Shown: positions 1 through 8,523 of the stretch, in pieces | How positions within the stretch are numbered: position 1 is the first letter of the stretch | Layout: the number at the start of each line of letters is the position of its first letter | Source: Fluviicoccus keumensis | Lineage (GTDB): Bacteria > Pseudomonadota > Gammaproteobacteria > Pseudomonadales > Moraxellaceae | Direction of reading: 5' to 3' | DNA: 64,000 nt | Assembly (NCBI RefSeq): GCF_004217445.1 | Contig: NZ_SHKX01000012.1 | Span: 1 to 64,000, forward strand | Notes under the pieces: generated by a model | What the model saw: the letters and a program-made list of their open reading frames with translations, nothing else | What the model was told of the DNA's origin: nothing | The model's database searches: none | Translations under genes and position numbers: made by a program

Positions 1-1
1 A

Positions 2-85
2 AAACCCTATCCGATGCTGACAAAACCGAGGAAGATTGCGATTGAAGAGATCCGGCGAAATGGCCACCCGAAAAAGCTTAAGTAA
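2..85 (+). CDS. C-terminal tail of an unidentified reading frame (partial)
   Basis: The frame is open from the window edge and stops with TAA at 83-85. It encodes 27 residues that are rich in Lys and Arg and end in PKKLK. Nothing in so short a tail identifies a family. The stop abuts a GTG at 86 that opens the next frame, so this may be the end of an upstream gene whose partner follows, or chance open sequence. Confidence 0.25.
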   Translation, partial: KPYPMLTKPRKIAIEEIRRNGHPKKLK

Positions 86-568
86 GTGCCATTCCGCTCT
101 GGGGGTTTTTCTATAGGCATTGGGTTCCATGTTAATTATCCAGCTTGCGAAAATATATTAAATCTATTTTCATTCGTTAATCCATATTCAGTTGTTTACA
201 TTCCGCTTCGAATTTTTCTTGAATTGGATGATGTATATTGGAGAATAAAATCTTTGGCAGATGTGAATTTTGTAATGTCGAAAATTTCAGATCCATTCCT
301 AAGGGTGGCAGACAGGTTAATGACTTTAAAGGGATTAGATGAGGTTATGAATGGTGATGGCGATACAAAAGTTCGAGATTATAGTGTTATGCGGGCTCAC
401 CAACCGCATGCTTTGGTAATTGCGAGGCTGGCCGGAAATCCAAACTTTGAAAAGCTGGCGATTGATCTGAAAAATGCGGGTAATCCAATGGGCAACGCAC
501 CCATCATGGACGAGGGATGGCCAAAACTGGTGGATTATCTGTGCAACCATGTAGCGCCCTTGGTGTAA
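86..568 (+). CDS. Unrecognised AT-rich ORF, possible accessory gene
   Basis: A 160-residue frame opens with GTG at 86, directly after the preceding stop, and has no visible Shine-Dalgarno sequence. The true start is therefore uncertain; an in-frame ATG lies at 275. I do not recognise the family. The C-terminal half reads like a soluble alpha/beta protein, with no signal peptide or membrane segment. By hand count GC is about 38% over 121-480, well below the envelope genes that follow, which suggests acquired DNA. A small AT-rich gene tight behind the end of another would fit an immunity protein behind a toxin, but nothing in the sequence proves that. Confidence 0.45.
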   Translation: MPFRSGGFSIGIGFHVNYPACENILNLFSFVNPYSVVYIPLRIFLELDDVYWRIKSLADVNFVMSKISDPFLRVADRLMTLKGLDEVMNGDGDTKVRDYSVMRAHQPHALVIARLAGNPNFEKLAIDLKNAGNPMGNAPIMDEGWPKLVDYLCNHVAPLV

Positions 569-645
569 CTCTCGTGAAAAGGGCGTTCGCAAATGCTTCA
601 TATCGGGGGGCAGATGCCACCCCTCGAGCCGCTTGCCGTCCCCCC

Positions 646-673
646 TTGTAATCCCGTCCCGCTAACCTACAAT
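646..673 (+). promoter_or_regulatory. Candidate sigma70 promoter for recQ
   Basis: A TTGTAA element at 646-651 and a TACAAT element at 668-673 are separated by 16 bases, about 55 bases upstream of the recQ start. Each hexamer is close to consensus. The rest of 569-726 shows no other gene or clear structure. Confidence 0.4.
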
Positions 674-726
674 GACGCGCCGCTTCCGGGCGGCCAGCCC
701 CCTTTCAGGAAGAAAGAAAAACAGAC

Positions 727-2943
727 ATGGAAAGCACCATTACCGAGCCCATCGCCGCCATGCCCGACCTTCGCACCCAAGCCCTCGACATCCTCTCCCG
801 CACTTTCGGCTATGACGCCTTTCGCGGCAATCAGGAACAGATTGTCCTGACCCTGGCCGAAGGCCGTAACGCGCTGGTGCTGATGCCTACCGGCGGCGGC
901 AAGAGCCTGTGTTACCAGATACCGGCATTGTTGCGCCACGGTACGGGCATTATCGTTTCACCCTTGATCGCGCTGATGAAGGATCAGGTGGATACCTTGC
1001 GTGAGTTGGGCGTGAAGGCTGCCTTCCTCAACAGCTCGCTGCCGCTGACCGAGCAGCGACAGGTGGAGCAGGCCTTGCTGGCCGGGCAGCTGGACATGTT
1101 GTATGTGGCTCCGGAACGCTTGCTGACGGAAGGTTTTCTGGACTTGCTGGGTCGCGTCACTCCGGCCTTGTTCGCCATTGACGAGGCGCATTGCGTCAGT
1201 CAGTGGGGCCATGATTTCCGGCCGGAATACCAGAAACTGGGCCTGCTGGCCGACCGCTTTCCGCACATTCCCCGCATCGCCCTGACCGCGACCGCCGACG
1301 AGCGCACCCGCCGCGACATGATCGCCGTGTTGCAGCTGGATGATGCGCCGGTGTTCCTGTCCAGTTTCGACCGCCCCAACATCCGCTACACCATTGTCGA
1401 GAAGGATAACGGCCGCAAGCAGTTGTATGACTTCATCCGCTGCCAGCCCGAAGGGTCGGCTGGCATCATTTATTGCCTGTCGCGCAAGCGGGTGGAGGAG
1501 ACGGCGGAATTCCTGCGCGGCAAGGGGCTGCCGGCGTTGGCCTATCATGCCGGTCTGGCGGCGGCGGAGCGCGAGCGGGTGCAGGATGAGTTCCTGTTGC
1601 AGGAAGGCCGCATTGTCTGCGCGACGGTGGCCTTCGGCATGGGCATCGACAAGCCGAACGTGCGTTTCGTGGCGCATCTGGATTTGCCGAAGTCGCTGGA
1701 AGGCTACTATCAGGAAACCGGCCGCGCCGGGCGTGACGGTCTGCCATCCGAGGCGTGGATGAGCTATGGCCTGCAGGATATCGTGCAGGTGCGGCGCATG
1801 CTGGCGACCTCGGAAGCGCCGGTGGAAGTGAAGCGGATTGAGTCGCGCAAGCTGGATGCGCTGCTGGCCTATTGCGAAACGGCGACCTGCCGGCGACAGG
1901 TGTTGCTGGCCTATTTCGGCGAGTCGCTGCCGCAACCGTGCGGCAACTGCGACATCTGCAGCGATCCGCCCCGCACTTGGGACGCCACCGTGGCGGCGCA
2001 GAAACTGCTGTCGGCGGCCATCCGCACCGGCAATCGTTTTGGCGCGGCGCACCTGATTGATGTGCTGCTGGGCAATGACACCGACAAGATCCGCCAGTTC
2101 GGCCATCAGGCGCTGCCCACCTTCGGCAAGGGCCAGGACTTGTCGGAGGCGGCCTGGCGCAATGTGGCGCGGCAACTGGTGGCTTTGGGCTATCTGCTGC
2201 CGGACGATGAGGGCTATGGTGGGTTGATGGCCGGGGAGCAGGCGCGCGCCTTGCTGAAGGGGGAGGTGAGCCTGCACTTGCGCGAGCTGGCGACGCCAAA
2301 GCCGAAGTCTTCGCGCAAGGATCGCACCCAAGCGGCGGTCAGCGATTTGCCGCCCGAGGTACAGCGCCGCTTTGACGCCCTGCGGGTGCTGCGTCTTTCG
2401 CTGGCTCAGGGACAGAAGGTGCCACCTTATGTCATTTTCAACGATGCCACCCTGCGTGAAATGGCGGTTTGCGACCCCACGTCCATGATGGAGCTGCTGG
2501 AAATCAGCGGCGTCGGCGAGCAGAAGCTGGCCCGGTACGGTCAGTTGTTTCTGGACCGTCTGGCCGAGGTGCGCGATCTGGCTCCCGGTGAAAGCCACGG
2601 ATTTGCCGAGCCGGAGCCGCTGGACGAAAAAGTGGACACGGTGCAGGCGACGCTGGAACTGGTGGAACAGCATCTGGACCGCGAGGAAATCGCCCGCCGT
2701 CGCGGTTTGTCCGAGGACACCATTTCCGGTCATCTGCTGAAGCTGTATCAGGCGGGCAAGATCGGCAGGCGCGACCTGCTCTATGTCTCGGAAGGCGAAG
2801 TGGGGGAGATTGCCGCCGCCGCCCGGGAACTTGGCCTGTCGCCGGGCAAACCGGCCAGCCGCGAGCTGAAGGAAACGCTGGGCAACCGCTTTTCCTACGG
2901 CGACCTGAATGCCGCCCTGTGGCTGAGCGCCAACGCACGCTAA
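727..2943 (+). CDS. recQ: ATP-dependent DNA helicase RecQ
   Basis: RecQ is a 3'-5' superfamily 2 helicase for recombination and replication-fork repair. The 738-residue product has Walker A as M53-PTGGGKS60 and the DEAH box at D152-H155. The RecQ zinc site is visible as C388, C405, C408 and C411, followed by the winged helix. An HRDC domain lies at about 547-612. A further HTH-like segment at about 639-680 (EEIARRRGLSEDTISGHLL) and a short tail make it roughly 130 residues longer than the E. coli enzyme; such extensions occur in several RecQ lineages. The ATG at 727 follows a purine-rich AGGAAGAAAG. It lies directly upstream of pyrH, where many gammaproteobacteria have rpsB-tsf. Confidence 0.97.
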   Translation: MESTITEPIAAMPDLRTQALDILSRTFGYDAFRGNQEQIVLTLAEGRNALVLMPTGGGKSLCYQIPALLRHGTGIIVSPLIALMKDQVDTLRELGVKAAFLNSSLPLTEQRQVEQALLAGQLDMLYVAPERLLTEGFLDLLGRVTPALFAIDEAHCVSQWGHDFRPEYQKLGLLADRFPHIPRIALTATADERTRRDMIAVLQLDDAPVFLSSFDRPNIRYTIVEKDNGRKQLYDFIRCQPEGSAGIIYCLSRKRVEETAEFLRGKGLPALAYHAGLAAAERERVQDEFLLQEGRIVCATVAFGMGIDKPNVRFVAHLDLPKSLEGYYQETGRAGRDGLPSEAWMSYGLQDIVQVRRMLATSEAPVEVKRIESRKLDALLAYCETATCRRQVLLAYFGESLPQPCGNCDICSDPPRTWDATVAAQKLLSAAIRTGNRFGAAHLIDVLLGNDTDKIRQFGHQALPTFGKGQDLSEAAWRNVARQLVALGYLLPDDEGYGGLMAGEQARALLKGEVSLHLRELATPKPKSSRKDRTQAAVSDLPPEVQRRFDALRVLRLSLAQGQKVPPYVIFNDATLREMAVCDPTSMMELLEISGVGEQKLARYGQLFLDRLAEVRDLAPGESHGFAEPEPLDEKVDTVQATLELVEQHLDREEIARRRGLSEDTISGHLLKLYQAGKIGRRDLLYVSEGEVGEIAAAARELGLSPGKPASRELKETLGNRFSYGDLNAALWLSANAR

Positions 2944-2976
2944 GCGCGTAACCCGTTTCAGGCGGGGGCCGCTTTC

Positions 2977-2985
2977 TGCTAACAT
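2977..2985 (+). promoter_or_regulatory. Candidate extended -10 element upstream of pyrH
   Basis: TGCTAACAT fits an extended -10 (TGn plus TAACAT) about 43 bases before the pyrH start. The -35 region is poor (TTTCAG at 2956-2961). It would drive the pyrH-frr-uppS-cdsA-dxr-rseP run. Confidence 0.3.
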
Positions 2986-3027
2986 GCAGCCCCCAAGCGT
3001 CCCTGCCACGAACAAAGGAGTTCTCCC

Positions 3028-3759
3028 ATGACCGAGCGTCGTCCCGCGTACCAACGCATCCTGCTCAAACTTTCGGGAGAGGCCCTGGCCGGTGACGCGG
3101 ATATGGGCATCGACCCGCGCGTGCTGAACCGCATGGCGCTGGAAGTCGGCCAGCTGGTCGGCATCGGCGTGCAGATCGGCATCGTCCTTGGCGGCGGCAA
3201 TATTTTCCGCGGCGCGGAGTTGCAGGCCAATGGCCTGGACCGCGTGGCGGGCGACCACATGGGCATGCTGGCCACCGTCATGAACGGTCTGGCCCTGCGC
3301 GACGCCATGGAGCGCAACAACATCCGCACCCGCATCCTGTCGGCCATTCCGATGAGCGGCATCGTGGATCATTATGACCGTCGCGCCGCCATTCGTGCGC
3401 TGCAAAGCGGGGATGTCTGCATCTTCGTCGGCGGCACCGGCAACCCCTTCTTCACCACCGACACCGCCGCAACCCTGCGCGGTATCGAAATTCAGGCCGA
3501 CGTAGTGCTGAAAGCTACCAAGGTCGATGGCGTTTACGATTCCGATCCGTTCAAGAACCCGGAAGCCGTCAAATATGATTACCTGACCTTCGACGAAGCG
3601 CTGGAAAAGAAACTGGGCGTGATGGATCTGACCGCCATCTGCCTGTGCCGCGACCAGAAAATGCCGCTGCGCGTCTTCAACATGAACAAGCCGGGTGCTT
3701 TGCTCAGCCTGCTGATGGGCGATGCCGAAGGCACGCTGCTCGGCAACAAGCCCCGTTAA
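3028..3759 (+). CDS. pyrH: UMP kinase PyrH
   Basis: PyrH phosphorylates UMP to UDP in cytoplasmic pyrimidine nucleotide synthesis and belongs to the amino-acid-kinase fold, as a hexamer. The 243-residue product matches the usual length. It shows the N-terminal LKLSGEAL phosphate-binding segment, GGGNIFRG, the GTGNPFFTTDTAA UMP-binding segment and the ATKVDGVYDSDP stretch. The ATG at 3028 follows a strong AAAGGAG. It is 18 bases upstream of frr and is probably cotranscribed with it. rpsB and tsf, which often precede pyrH, are absent here. Confidence 0.98.
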   Translation: MTERRPAYQRILLKLSGEALAGDADMGIDPRVLNRMALEVGQLVGIGVQIGIVLGGGNIFRGAELQANGLDRVAGDHMGMLATVMNGLALRDAMERNNIRTRILSAIPMSGIVDHYDRRAAIRALQSGDVCIFVGGTGNPFFTTDTAATLRGIEIQADVVLKATKVDGVYDSDPFKNPEAVKYDYLTFDEALEKKLGVMDLTAICLCRDQKMPLRVFNMNKPGALLSLLMGDAEGTLLGNKPR

Positions 3760-3777
3760 GGAATCCGGAGAAAAACC

Positions 3778-4332
3778 ATGATCAACGATTTGAAAAAAGA
3801 TTGCGAAACCCGCATGCGCAAGAGCCTGGAGTCCATGGAACAGGCCTTCGGCAAAGTGCGTACCGGCCGCGCCCACCCGTCCATCCTCAAGGATGTCATG
3901 GTGCCGTACTACGGCTCGGACGTACCGCTGCTGCAAGTGGCCAACGTGTCGGTGGATGACTCGCGCACGCTGCTGATCCAGCCCTACGAGCGCACCATGG
4001 TCGGTGCCATCGACAAGGCCATCCGCAACAGCGATCTGGGCCTGAACCCCATTTCCGCCGACGTCATCCGCGTGCCGCTGCCCGCGCTGACGGAAGAAAC
4101 CCGCCGCAACATGCAGAAGGTGGCCCGCGCCGAAGCCGAGAACGCCAAGGTCGCCATCCGCAATATCCGTCGCGATGTGCTGGCCGATATCAAGGAACTG
4201 CAAAAGGAAAAGGAAATCTCTGAAGACGACGAGCGCAAGGCTGGTGAAGACATACAAAAAATCACCGACAAGTTCGTGACGGAAGTCGACAAGCATCTGG
4301 CGGCCAAAGAAGCCGAACTGATGCAGGTCTGA
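3778..4332 (+). CDS. frr: Ribosome-recycling factor
   Basis: Frr splits the post-termination ribosome together with EF-G. The product is 184 residues (E. coli 185). It begins with MINDLKKDCETRM and carries the family pattern VRTGRAHPSIL, the PYERTMVGAIDKAIRNSDLGLNP hinge region and the long C-terminal helix with LQKEKEISEDDERKA. The ATG follows GGAATCCGGAG. The pyrH-frr-uppS order is classic, and the stop lies four bases before the uppS start, suggesting translational coupling. Confidence 0.98.
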   Translation: MINDLKKDCETRMRKSLESMEQAFGKVRTGRAHPSILKDVMVPYYGSDVPLLQVANVSVDDSRTLLIQPYERTMVGAIDKAIRNSDLGLNPISADVIRVPLPALTEETRRNMQKVARAEAENAKVAIRNIRRDVLADIKELQKEKEISEDDERKAGEDIQKITDKFVTEVDKHLAAKEAELMQV

Positions 4333-4336
4333 ACCG

Positions 4337-5098
4337 GTGAGCGCCGCTCCGGATATCGACAGCACCGCTGGCGGGGCCTTGCCCCGCCATGTCGCCATCA
4401 TCATGGATGGCAATAACCGCTGGGCGAAGAAGCGCCTGCTGCCCGGCGGCGCGGGTCACAAGGCGGGTGAGTCCGCCCTGCACAGGATTGTCGAGCACGC
4501 CGCCCGGCGCGATGTCGAGGTGCTGACGGTTTTTGCCTTCTCCAGCGAGAACTGGCGGCGGCCGGAAAATGAAGTCACCCTGTTGATGAAGCTGTTTCTT
4601 CATGCGCTGGAGAAACAGGTGGCTGATCTGCACGCGCACAATATCCGAATCCGTTTCATCGGCGACCTTTCGCAATTCGCCCCGGTTTTGCAGGACGCCA
4701 TGCGGGCCGGGATGCTGAAGACCGCCGCCAATACCGGCATGACCCTGGTGATCGCCGTCAGTTACGGAGGGCAGTGGGACATGGCCAACGCGGCCCGCGA
4801 GCTGGCCTTGCAGGTGCAGGCCGGAACCTTGCGCGCCGAGGACATTGACACCGACAGGATGCAGCAGCATGTGCAGATGGCGGATCTGCCGCCGGTGGAT
4901 CTGCTCATCCGCACCGGCGGTGAGTTGCGTATCAGCAACTTCGTGCTGTGGCAGGCGGCTTACGCCGAATTCTATTTTTCCGAAAAACTTTGGCCCGATT
5001 TCGATCCCGCCTCGCTGGATGCGGCGTTCGCGGAATACGCCGGGCGGCAACGCCGGTTCGGCCGCACCAGTGCACAGGTAGAAAACAGACATGCTTAA
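4337..5098 (+). CDS. uppS: Undecaprenyl diphosphate synthase UppS
   Basis: This cis-prenyltransferase builds C55-PP, the lipid carrier for peptidoglycan and O-antigen, from farnesyl-PP and isopentenyl-PP. The 253-residue product carries the catalytic Asp in IIMDGNNRWAKKR (D24), the FAFSSENWRRP segment, and RTGGELRISNFVLWQ with the following EFYF region. The start is GTG at 4337, four bases after frr; no better in-frame ATG precedes the conserved core, and the SD is weak, consistent with coupling to frr. The stop overlaps the cdsA start by eight bases. Confidence 0.97.
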   Translation: MSAAPDIDSTAGGALPRHVAIIMDGNNRWAKKRLLPGGAGHKAGESALHRIVEHAARRDVEVLTVFAFSSENWRRPENEVTLLMKLFLHALEKQVADLHAHNIRIRFIGDLSQFAPVLQDAMRAGMLKTAANTGMTLVIAVSYGGQWDMANAARELALQVQAGTLRAEDIDTDRMQQHVQMADLPPVDLLIRTGGELRISNFVLWQAAYAEFYFSEKLWPDFDPASLDAAFAEYAGRQRRFGRTSAQVENRHA

Positions 5099-5903
5099 GG
5101 AACGCATCATCACGGCGCTGATTCTGCTGCCCATCGTTTTGTGGTGTGTCTTTGGCGCGCAGGGCTCCAATGCCTTCATGGCTTTTGCCGGAGCCTTGGT
5201 CCTGGTTGGCGCGTGGGAATGGACGGCCCTGATGAAGGTGGTGAATCCGGTTGGCCGCGCCGCCTTCGTGGCGCTAGTGGCGGCGGGTGTCGTCGCCATG
5301 AGCCTGCCCGCGCTGGCCAGCCTGCGTACGCCGCTGTATGCCGCTTCTGCCGTCTTCTGGCTGATCGCCGTACGCATGGTGATCTGGTATCCCGACTCCG
5401 CCCGCTGGTGGGCCAAGGGCATCGTGCTGCTGCCGATGGGGCTCATCCTGCTGGTGCCGGCCTGGTCCGGGCTGGTTGGCCTGCATCAGGTTTCCCCATG
5501 GTGGCTGATGTACCTGTTCCTGCTGGTCTGGGGCGCCGACACCGGGGCCTACTTCACCGGCCGCGCTTTCGGCAAGCGCAAGCTGGCGCCTGCCGTCAGT
5601 CCCGGTAAAACCATCGAGGGCATGCTGGGCGGCTTGGCGCTGACCACCGTCATCATGCTGGCGGTCGGTTTCTACCGGGAATTGCCGCTCATCCGTTTTG
5701 TCGCATTCGGAGGGTTGTCGGTACTGACGGTCTTCGCCTCGGTGCTGGGGGATTTGCTGGAGTCGATGGTAAAACGTCAGGCGGGGGTCAAGGATTCCGG
5801 CAATATTTTCCCGGGTCACGGCGGCGCGCTCGATCGCATTGACAGCCTGACCGCCGCCGCGCCTGTGTTCGCGCTGGGCTGGCTGCTCTCCGGAGGCTTC
5901 TGA
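5091..5903 (+). CDS. cdsA: Phosphatidate cytidylyltransferase CdsA
   Basis: CdsA makes CDP-diacylglycerol from CTP and phosphatidic acid, the branch point of phospholipid synthesis in the inner membrane. The 270-residue product is mostly hydrophobic with about seven or eight membrane segments. The C-terminal signature is clear as GDLLESMVKRQAGVKDSGN followed by PGHGGALDRIDSL. The start ATG lies inside the 3' end of uppS. Only three bases separate its stop from the dxr ATG, consistent with one operon. Confidence 0.97.
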   Translation: MLKERIITALILLPIVLWCVFGAQGSNAFMAFAGALVLVGAWEWTALMKVVNPVGRAAFVALVAAGVVAMSLPALASLRTPLYAASAVFWLIAVRMVIWYPDSARWWAKGIVLLPMGLILLVPAWSGLVGLHQVSPWWLMYLFLLVWGADTGAYFTGRAFGKRKLAPAVSPGKTIEGMLGGLALTTVIMLAVGFYRELPLIRFVAFGGLSVLTVFASVLGDLLESMVKRQAGVKDSGNIFPGHGGALDRIDSLTAAAPVFALGWLLSGGF

Positions 5904-5906
5904 TCC

Positions 5907-7076
5907 ATGCAAGGGATCACGGTTCTGGGGGCCACCGGCTCCATCGGGCTCAGCACGCTGGATGTCATCGGCCGTCATCCGGACCGCTATGAGGTTTTTG
6001 CGCTGACCGCCCATTCGCGTATCGACGAGCTGGCGGCCCTGTGTGACCGTTTCAATCCGCGTTACGCCGTGGTGCGCTGCCCGGACGATATCGCCCGCCT
6101 GCAAGCCCGACTGACGACTCGGGCAACGGAGGTTCTGGCCGGCCAGGACGCCCTGGAAGCGGTGGCCTCCCATAGTGATTGTGATACGGTCATGGCGGCG
6201 ATTGTCGGCGCGGCAGGGCTGCTGCCGACGCTGGCCGCCGTCCGCGCGGGCAAACGCGTGTTGCTCGCCAACAAGGAAGCCCTGGTCATGGCCGGGGCGT
6301 TGTTCATGGAGGCGGTTCGCGGTCACGGCGCAACCCTGTTGCCGATCGACTCCGAACACAACGCCATCTTCCAGTGCCTGCCTTCAGGAATGGCCGGGCT
6401 GGAGCGGGGCGGGGTGGAGAAAATCCTGCTTACCGCCTCAGGTGGCCCTTTCCGCACGTTCACGCCCGCCCAATTGGCGGATGTGACGCCCGATCAGGCC
6501 TGCAAGCATCCGAACTGGAGCATGGGCCGCAAGATTTCGGTGGATTCTGCCACCCTGATGAACAAGGGGCTGGAATTCATTGAGGCCTGCTGGCTGTTTG
6601 ACGCCCGGCCGGATCAGATCGAAATCCTGGTGCATCCGCAAAGCATCATCCACTCCCTGGTGCAGTATGTGGACGGCTCGACGCTGGCGCAGCTGGGCAA
6701 TCCTGACATGCGCACGCCCATCGCCCATGCGCTGGCATGGCCGGAGCGTATTGCCGCCGGTGTACCCAGGCTGGATCTGACCCGACATGCGCTTGATTTC
6801 CAGGCGCCTGATGAGGCCCGCTTTCCCTGCCTGCGTCTGGCCCGGCAGGCGATGTCCGCCGGCGGAACCGCCCCGGCGGTGCTGAATGCCGCCAACGAGG
6901 TCGCCGTAGCCGCTTTTCTGGAGGGTGAAATCCCGTTTACGGCCATTCCCGGCGTGATTGACCGGGTGCTTACACAATTGCCAATGAGTCAGGCCGCCAA
7001 TCTGGACACAATCCTCGACGCTGACCGTGCCGCCCGTGAAGCGGCGCGCGCCAGTCTCCCCTTGTGTCGAAAGTGA
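5907..7076 (+). CDS. dxr: 1-deoxy-D-xylulose 5-phosphate reductoisomerase
   Basis: Dxr converts DXP to MEP with NADPH, the committed step of the MEP isoprenoid pathway, and so feeds UppS upstream. The 389-residue product has the N-terminal NADPH-binding GATGSIG, the LLANKEALVMAG segment, and the metal and substrate region PIDSEHNAIFQCL with SVDSATLMNKGLE. Length matches the family (about 390-400). It is packed between cdsA and rseP. Confidence 0.98.
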   Translation: MQGITVLGATGSIGLSTLDVIGRHPDRYEVFALTAHSRIDELAALCDRFNPRYAVVRCPDDIARLQARLTTRATEVLAGQDALEAVASHSDCDTVMAAIVGAAGLLPTLAAVRAGKRVLLANKEALVMAGALFMEAVRGHGATLLPIDSEHNAIFQCLPSGMAGLERGGVEKILLTASGGPFRTFTPAQLADVTPDQACKHPNWSMGRKISVDSATLMNKGLEFIEACWLFDARPDQIEILVHPQSIIHSLVQYVDGSTLAQLGNPDMRTPIAHALAWPERIAAGVPRLDLTRHALDFQAPDEARFPCLRLARQAMSAGGTAPAVLNAANEVAVAAFLEGEIPFTAIPGVIDRVLTQLPMSQAANLDTILDADRAAREAARASLPLCRK

Positions 7077-7083
7077 CGGGTTT

Positions 7084-8454
7084 ATGGACATTCTGCATAT
7101 CCTGCTGGCCGCCATCATTGTCCTTGGACCGCTGATCGCGATCCATGAGTTTGGCCATTTCTGGGTTGCGCGACGGCTGGGCGTGAAGGTGCTGGCCTAT
7201 TCCATCGGTTTCGGCCCCGCGTTGTGGTCCCGCAAGAGCCAGGACGGCACCGAATACCGCATCGCCGCCATTCCGCTGGGCGGTTACGTCAAGATGGCCG
7301 ATGAGCGCGAGGGGGAGGTGCCGGAAGCCGACATTCCCCGCGCCTTCAACCGCCAGCCGGTGTTGGCGCGCATGGCGATTGTCGCCGCAGGCCCCCTCAT
7401 CAATCTGGCTTTCGCCGTTTTCCTCTTCTGGATCCTGTTCATGCAGGGGGTTGAAACCCTGCGTACTGTCGTGGGCGTGGTCAAACCGAATTCGCCCGCC
7501 GCTGTGGCCGGACTGCAAAGCGGTGATGAGATTTTGCGTATAGACGGTCGCCAGACTCCCGATTGGGAAAGCGTGACTTACGCCCTTGTGGACCGCATGG
7601 GCGAATCCGGCAAGATCGTCCTGACCGTCAAGCCCGCCGGAGCCGTTGCGCCGTCGCGCGACGTAGCGGTGCAGGTGGAAAAATACCTCAAGGTCGCCGG
7701 TGATGACCCGCTGCGTTCGCTGGGTTTCCTGCCGTACCAACCCATACTGCAGCCGGTAATCGGGGATGTGAAGCCCGGTGGCCCGGCCGATACCCAGGGC
7801 ATGAAGGCCGGGGATCGCGTCCGGACGGCGGACGGCAAGCCGATCGCTACCTGGCAGGAATTCGTTGATGTCGTTCGGACGCATCCCGAGAAGCCGTTCG
7901 CAGCAGAGGTGGTCCGCACGGGTGGCACCGTGGTGGCGTTAAACCTGACTCCGCGCGCGCAGAAGGATGAACTCGGCGTGCGCGAGGGCAAGCTGGATAT
8001 CGGCGTCAGCGAGCAGAAGATTGATTTCCCCCCCGCGTATCTGCAGCGTCAGGACTACGGTCCGGTTGCCGCACTGGTCCAGGCTTCCCGCAAGACCTGG
8101 AGCCTGATCGACATGACCCTGGCCTCCTTGGGCAAGATGGTGGTCGGTCTGGTCGGTCTGGATAACCTGAGCGGTCCCATCACGATTGCCAAGGTGGCCG
8201 GTCATTCCGCCAGCATCGGCTGGGAAGCGTTGATCGGTTTCATGGCGCTGCTGAGCGTCAGTCTGGGTGTGCTGAACCTGCTGCCGATCCCGGTGCTGGA
8301 TGGCGGCCACCTGGTTTTTTACGCCATTGAAGGCGTGCTGGGCAAGCCATTGCCCGAGCAGGTGCAGGAGTGGGGCGTCAAGGCTGGTGTGGCCATCATG
8401 GGCAGCCTGATGCTGCTGGCCATTTTCAATGATCTGGTGCGTCAGTTCGGCTGA
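7084..8454 (+). CDS. rseP: Site-2 intramembrane zinc protease RseP
   Basis: RseP cleaves anti-sigma factor RseA in the membrane during the sigma-E envelope stress cascade and clears signal-peptide remnants. The product is 456 residues from the ATG at 7084. A start at an upstream in-frame codon (7027) would lie inside dxr and add a non-conserved hydrophilic leader, so I reject it. The zinc site is H21-E22-F-G-H25, the third ligand lies in PVLDGGHL near the C-terminus, and two PDZ repeats lie between about residues 110 and 300. It sits directly ahead of bamA, as in most gammaproteobacteria. Confidence 0.97.
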   Translation: MDILHILLAAIIVLGPLIAIHEFGHFWVARRLGVKVLAYSIGFGPALWSRKSQDGTEYRIAAIPLGGYVKMADEREGEVPEADIPRAFNRQPVLARMAIVAAGPLINLAFAVFLFWILFMQGVETLRTVVGVVKPNSPAAVAGLQSGDEILRIDGRQTPDWESVTYALVDRMGESGKIVLTVKPAGAVAPSRDVAVQVEKYLKVAGDDPLRSLGFLPYQPILQPVIGDVKPGGPADTQGMKAGDRVRTADGKPIATWQEFVDVVRTHPEKPFAAEVVRTGGTVVALNLTPRAQKDELGVREGKLDIGVSEQKIDFPPAYLQRQDYGPVAALVQASRKTWSLIDMTLASLGKMVVGLVGLDNLSGPITIAKVAGHSASIGWEALIGFMALLSVSLGVLNLLPIPVLDGGHLVFYAIEGVLGKPLPEQVQEWGVKAGVAIMGSLMLLAIFNDLVRQFG

Positions 8455-8523
8455 CCGGAATATTACTCACAGTGTTCCGGGCGTCCTGCCGGAGCGGAAC
8501 CGGGCACGGGGATTGAATCTTTT

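Noticed and set aside
958..4413. A 1151-codon open frame on the minus strand across recQ, pyrH and frr
   Set aside because: It is antisense to three certain genes, His/Gln/Arg-rich without family motifs, and arises from third-position GC in the plus-strand codons.
7027..7083. Upstream extension of rseP
   Set aside because: It overlaps dxr and adds a hydrophilic leader before the membrane segment that begins RseP proteins.
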